Shown piece after piece: positions 5,625 through 7,114 of a stretch of 7,114 nucleotides of DNA. Position 1 is the first letter of the stretch. Every line of letters starts with the position of its first letter. The translations under genes were made by a program, and so were the position numbers. The stretch is from Bacillota bacterium (GTDB taxonomy: Bacteria > Bacillota > Peptococcia > Peptococcales > Peptococcaceae). The notes under the pieces are model-generated. The model had not been told where the DNA came from. It saw only the letters and a program-made list of their open reading frames with translations, and made no database searches. The stretch is taken from contig JAEZVS010000116.1 in NCBI GenBank assembly GCA_023443145.1, positions 1-7,114 on the forward strand, read 5' to 3'.

Positions 5625-7028
5625 TTGAATCATGCATATGAGCCCACATCTGTGTGGGAAAATTTATCAGAAGATGAACGTGCAGCGCTTCATCAGTACG
5701 CCAAGCGTTACAAAGCTTTCTTAGATGCCGCTAAAACCGAACGTGAAGCCGTGCAAGAGAGCGAACGCCTGGCGCGAGAAGCAGGCTTTGTACCCTTTTC
5801 TGATGTGGTGGACTCCGGCAAGCCTGTGGAAGAGGGCGCGCGGCTCTTTCTAAATCATAAAAACAAGGCCATGGTGCTCTTTTTAGCCGGGAAGGAACCT
5901 CTCACCGCCGGGTTGGATATTGTAGGCGCACATATTGACGCCCCTCGCCTGGACTTAAAAAGCCGTCCTCTTTATGAAGAGGGCGCCTTGGGCTTACTGA
6001 AAACCCATTACTATGGCGGCATTAAAAAGTATCAATGGACCTGCCTGCCCTTATCTTTACACGGTGTGGCCTATACGAAAGAAGGACAAGAAGTTACCGT
6101 GCGCTTGGGAGATGAAAAGGAAGATCCTGTATTTTATATCACCGATCTGCTGCCTCATTTGGGAAAAGACCAGGCAAGCAAAACCTTAAGTGAAGCCATC
6201 ACCGGGGAACAGCTGAATGCCGTGTGCGGCCATGAACCGTCTAAAAAAGAAGGCGATGATGACGAAGAAAAAGCATCGGTTAAGGCGGAAGTGTTGCGCC
6301 TTCTTCATGAAAAATACGGCCTCATTGAAGAAGATTTGCTCCTTTCAGAGCTGGAGCTGGTACCTGCCGAAAATGCGCGCGACGTGGGCTTTGACCGTTC
6401 TCTCATTGCCGCACACGGACAGGATGATCGCTCCTGTGCCTTTGCCGCTCTGGATGCCCTTCTTTCTCTCACGGAGGCGCCCAATCGTTGGGCCGCAGTT
6501 CTTTTGGTCGATAAAGAAGAAATCGGTTCCGTCGGCAACACCAGTATGGGTTCGCGGTTTTTCGAAAACGCTTTGGCAGAACTTTTGCATTTGGAAGGAG
6601 AAGGCGAACTTGCCCTGCGTCGCACACTGGCTCAATCACGGGTGCTTTCCGCAGATGTGACCGCCGCCTTTGATCCCACTTTTCCTGAAGTCATGGATAA
6701 GCGCAATGCGTGTATGATGGGCTATGGCGTGGCGCTGTCCAAATTCACCGGTTCCCGCGGCAAAAGCGGTTCCAACGACGCCAATGGTGAATTTCTACGG
6801 GATCTGCGTGCTATTTTTGACCGCCACCGCATCGTGTGGCAAATTGGCGAGCTGGGCAAGGTCGATCAAGGCGGCGGTGGTACCATCGCCTATATTTTGG
6901 CAGATAGAGGTGCGGAAGTAGTGGATTGCGGTGTCCCCATGCTCTCTATGCACGCCCCTATTGAACTGGCTTCAAAAGCCGACTGCTACATGACCATGTG
7001 CGCCTATCGTGCTTTTTTGTCTGAATAG
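5625..7028 (+). CDS. apeA: M18-family zinc aminopeptidase (aspartyl aminopeptidase-like)
   Basis: The protein has 467 residues, the length of bacterial M18 family aminopeptidases, which are cytoplasmic multimeric di-zinc exopeptidases that release N-terminal, often acidic, residues from peptides. The expected metal ligands and catalytic acid are visible: GAHIDAP (H103), AHGQDDRS (D267/D268), DKEEIGS (E298 and E299, base and ligand), SADVTAAFDP (D344) and SMHAPIE (H443). The SGSNDANGEF (381-390) and GKVDQGGGGT (411-420) segments near the C-terminus are characteristic. A short acidic stretch (209-215) sits in the variable region between the two halves of the catalytic domain. No in-frame ATG occurs near the start; TTG at 5625 fits the ribosome binding site, while a GTG at 5616 would add three residues. 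Its stop overlaps the msrA ribosome binding site, so they are likely one transcript. The family is clear; substrate preference is not. Confidence 0.93.
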   Translation: MNHAYEPTSVWENLSEDERAALHQYAKRYKAFLDAAKTEREAVQESERLAREAGFVPFSDVVDSGKPVEEGARLFLNHKNKAMVLFLAGKEPLTAGLDIVGAHIDAPRLDLKSRPLYEEGALGLLKTHYYGGIKKYQWTCLPLSLHGVAYTKEGQEVTVRLGDEKEDPVFYITDLLPHLGKDQASKTLSEAITGEQLNAVCGHEPSKKEGDDDEEKASVKAEVLRLLHEKYGLIEEDLLLSELELVPAENARDVGFDRSLIAAHGQDDRSCAFAALDALLSLTEAPNRWAAVLLVDKEEIGSVGNTSMGSRFFENALAELLHLEGEGELALRRTLAQSRVLSADVTAAFDPTFPEVMDKRNACMMGYGVALSKFTGSRGKSGSNDANGEFLRDLRAIFDRHRIVWQIGELGKVDQGGGGTIAYILADRGAEVVDCGVPMLSMHAPIELASKADCYMTMCAYRAFLSE

Positions 7029-7037
7029 GAGGTTCCC

Positions 7038-7114
7038 ATGTCTCAGACCATCGATGCTTCGTCTACCTCTGTGGCCGGTGATGTCATTTATTTTGCTGCC
7101 GGTTGCTTTTGGGG
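7038..7114 (+). CDS. msrA: Peptide methionine sulfoxide reductase MsrA (partial, N-terminus only)
   Basis: From the ATG at 7038, 25 complete codons run to the window edge. Residues 16-25 (VIYFAAGCFW, then Gly if the last codon is GGN) match the MsrA opening in which the cysteine of GCFWG, here C23, is the catalytic nucleophile. MsrA reduces methionine-S-sulfoxide in proteins and as free amino acid, using thioredoxin. AGGAGG (7027-7032) lies 5 bases before the ATG and overlaps the TAG stop of the aminopeptidase gene, indicating co-transcription and likely translational coupling. Whether it is a single-domain MsrA or an MsrA-MsrB fusion cannot be told because the rest lies outside. Confidence 0.88.
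   Translation, partial: MSQTIDASSTSVAGDVIYFAAGCFW

Noticed and set aside
6217..6660. 147-codon open frame within the aminopeptidase gene
   Set aside because: Out-of-frame overlap with a well-conserved M18 coding region; the translated product has a low-complexity, frame-shifted look and no family resemblance.

Overview
The window reads as part of a Firmicutes-like (Gram-positive, perhaps Clostridia/Tissierellia) chromosome. The grounds are strong AGGAGG-type ribosome binding sites before almost every gene, a probable TTG start, TATAAT-type promoter boxes, and a protein set common in anaerobic Firmicutes. No ribosomal RNA or other species marker is present, so this placement is tentative.

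Left half (1-3676, minus strand): the first two genes of a type I-E CRISPR-Cas interference operon. cas3 (HD nuclease plus DExH helicase) is full length with its visible HD and helicase motifs intact. It is followed after 4 bases by cse1/casA (large Cascade subunit), which is cut by the left window edge after 263 codons. In this architecture Cascade finds the target and Cse1 recruits Cas3, which unwinds and degrades the DNA. The other Cascade genes, cas1/cas2 and the repeat array would lie to the left; no CRISPR repeats are seen here. Upstream of cas3 (3549-3676) there is a credible promoter, and behind it a pair of 9-bp direct repeats 30 bp apart flanking an imperfect dyad, which looks like an undescribed control region.

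Middle (3677-5530, minus strand): a strong hairpin with T-runs on both strands separates the cas operon from a two-gene operon. That operon encodes a PHP-family histidinol-phosphatase-like phosphoesterase and a two-domain rhodanese/3-mercaptopyruvate-type sulfurtransferase.

Right (5531-7114, plus strand): a divergent intergenic region, then an M18 zinc aminopeptidase (probable TTG start), then the first 25 codons of msrA (peptide methionine sulfoxide reductase A), 9 bases downstream and cut by the right edge. The right half looks like ordinary metabolism, peptide turnover and sulfur/oxidative repair; the left half is a defence module. I found no new type of system. The most novel material is regulatory, in front of cas3.
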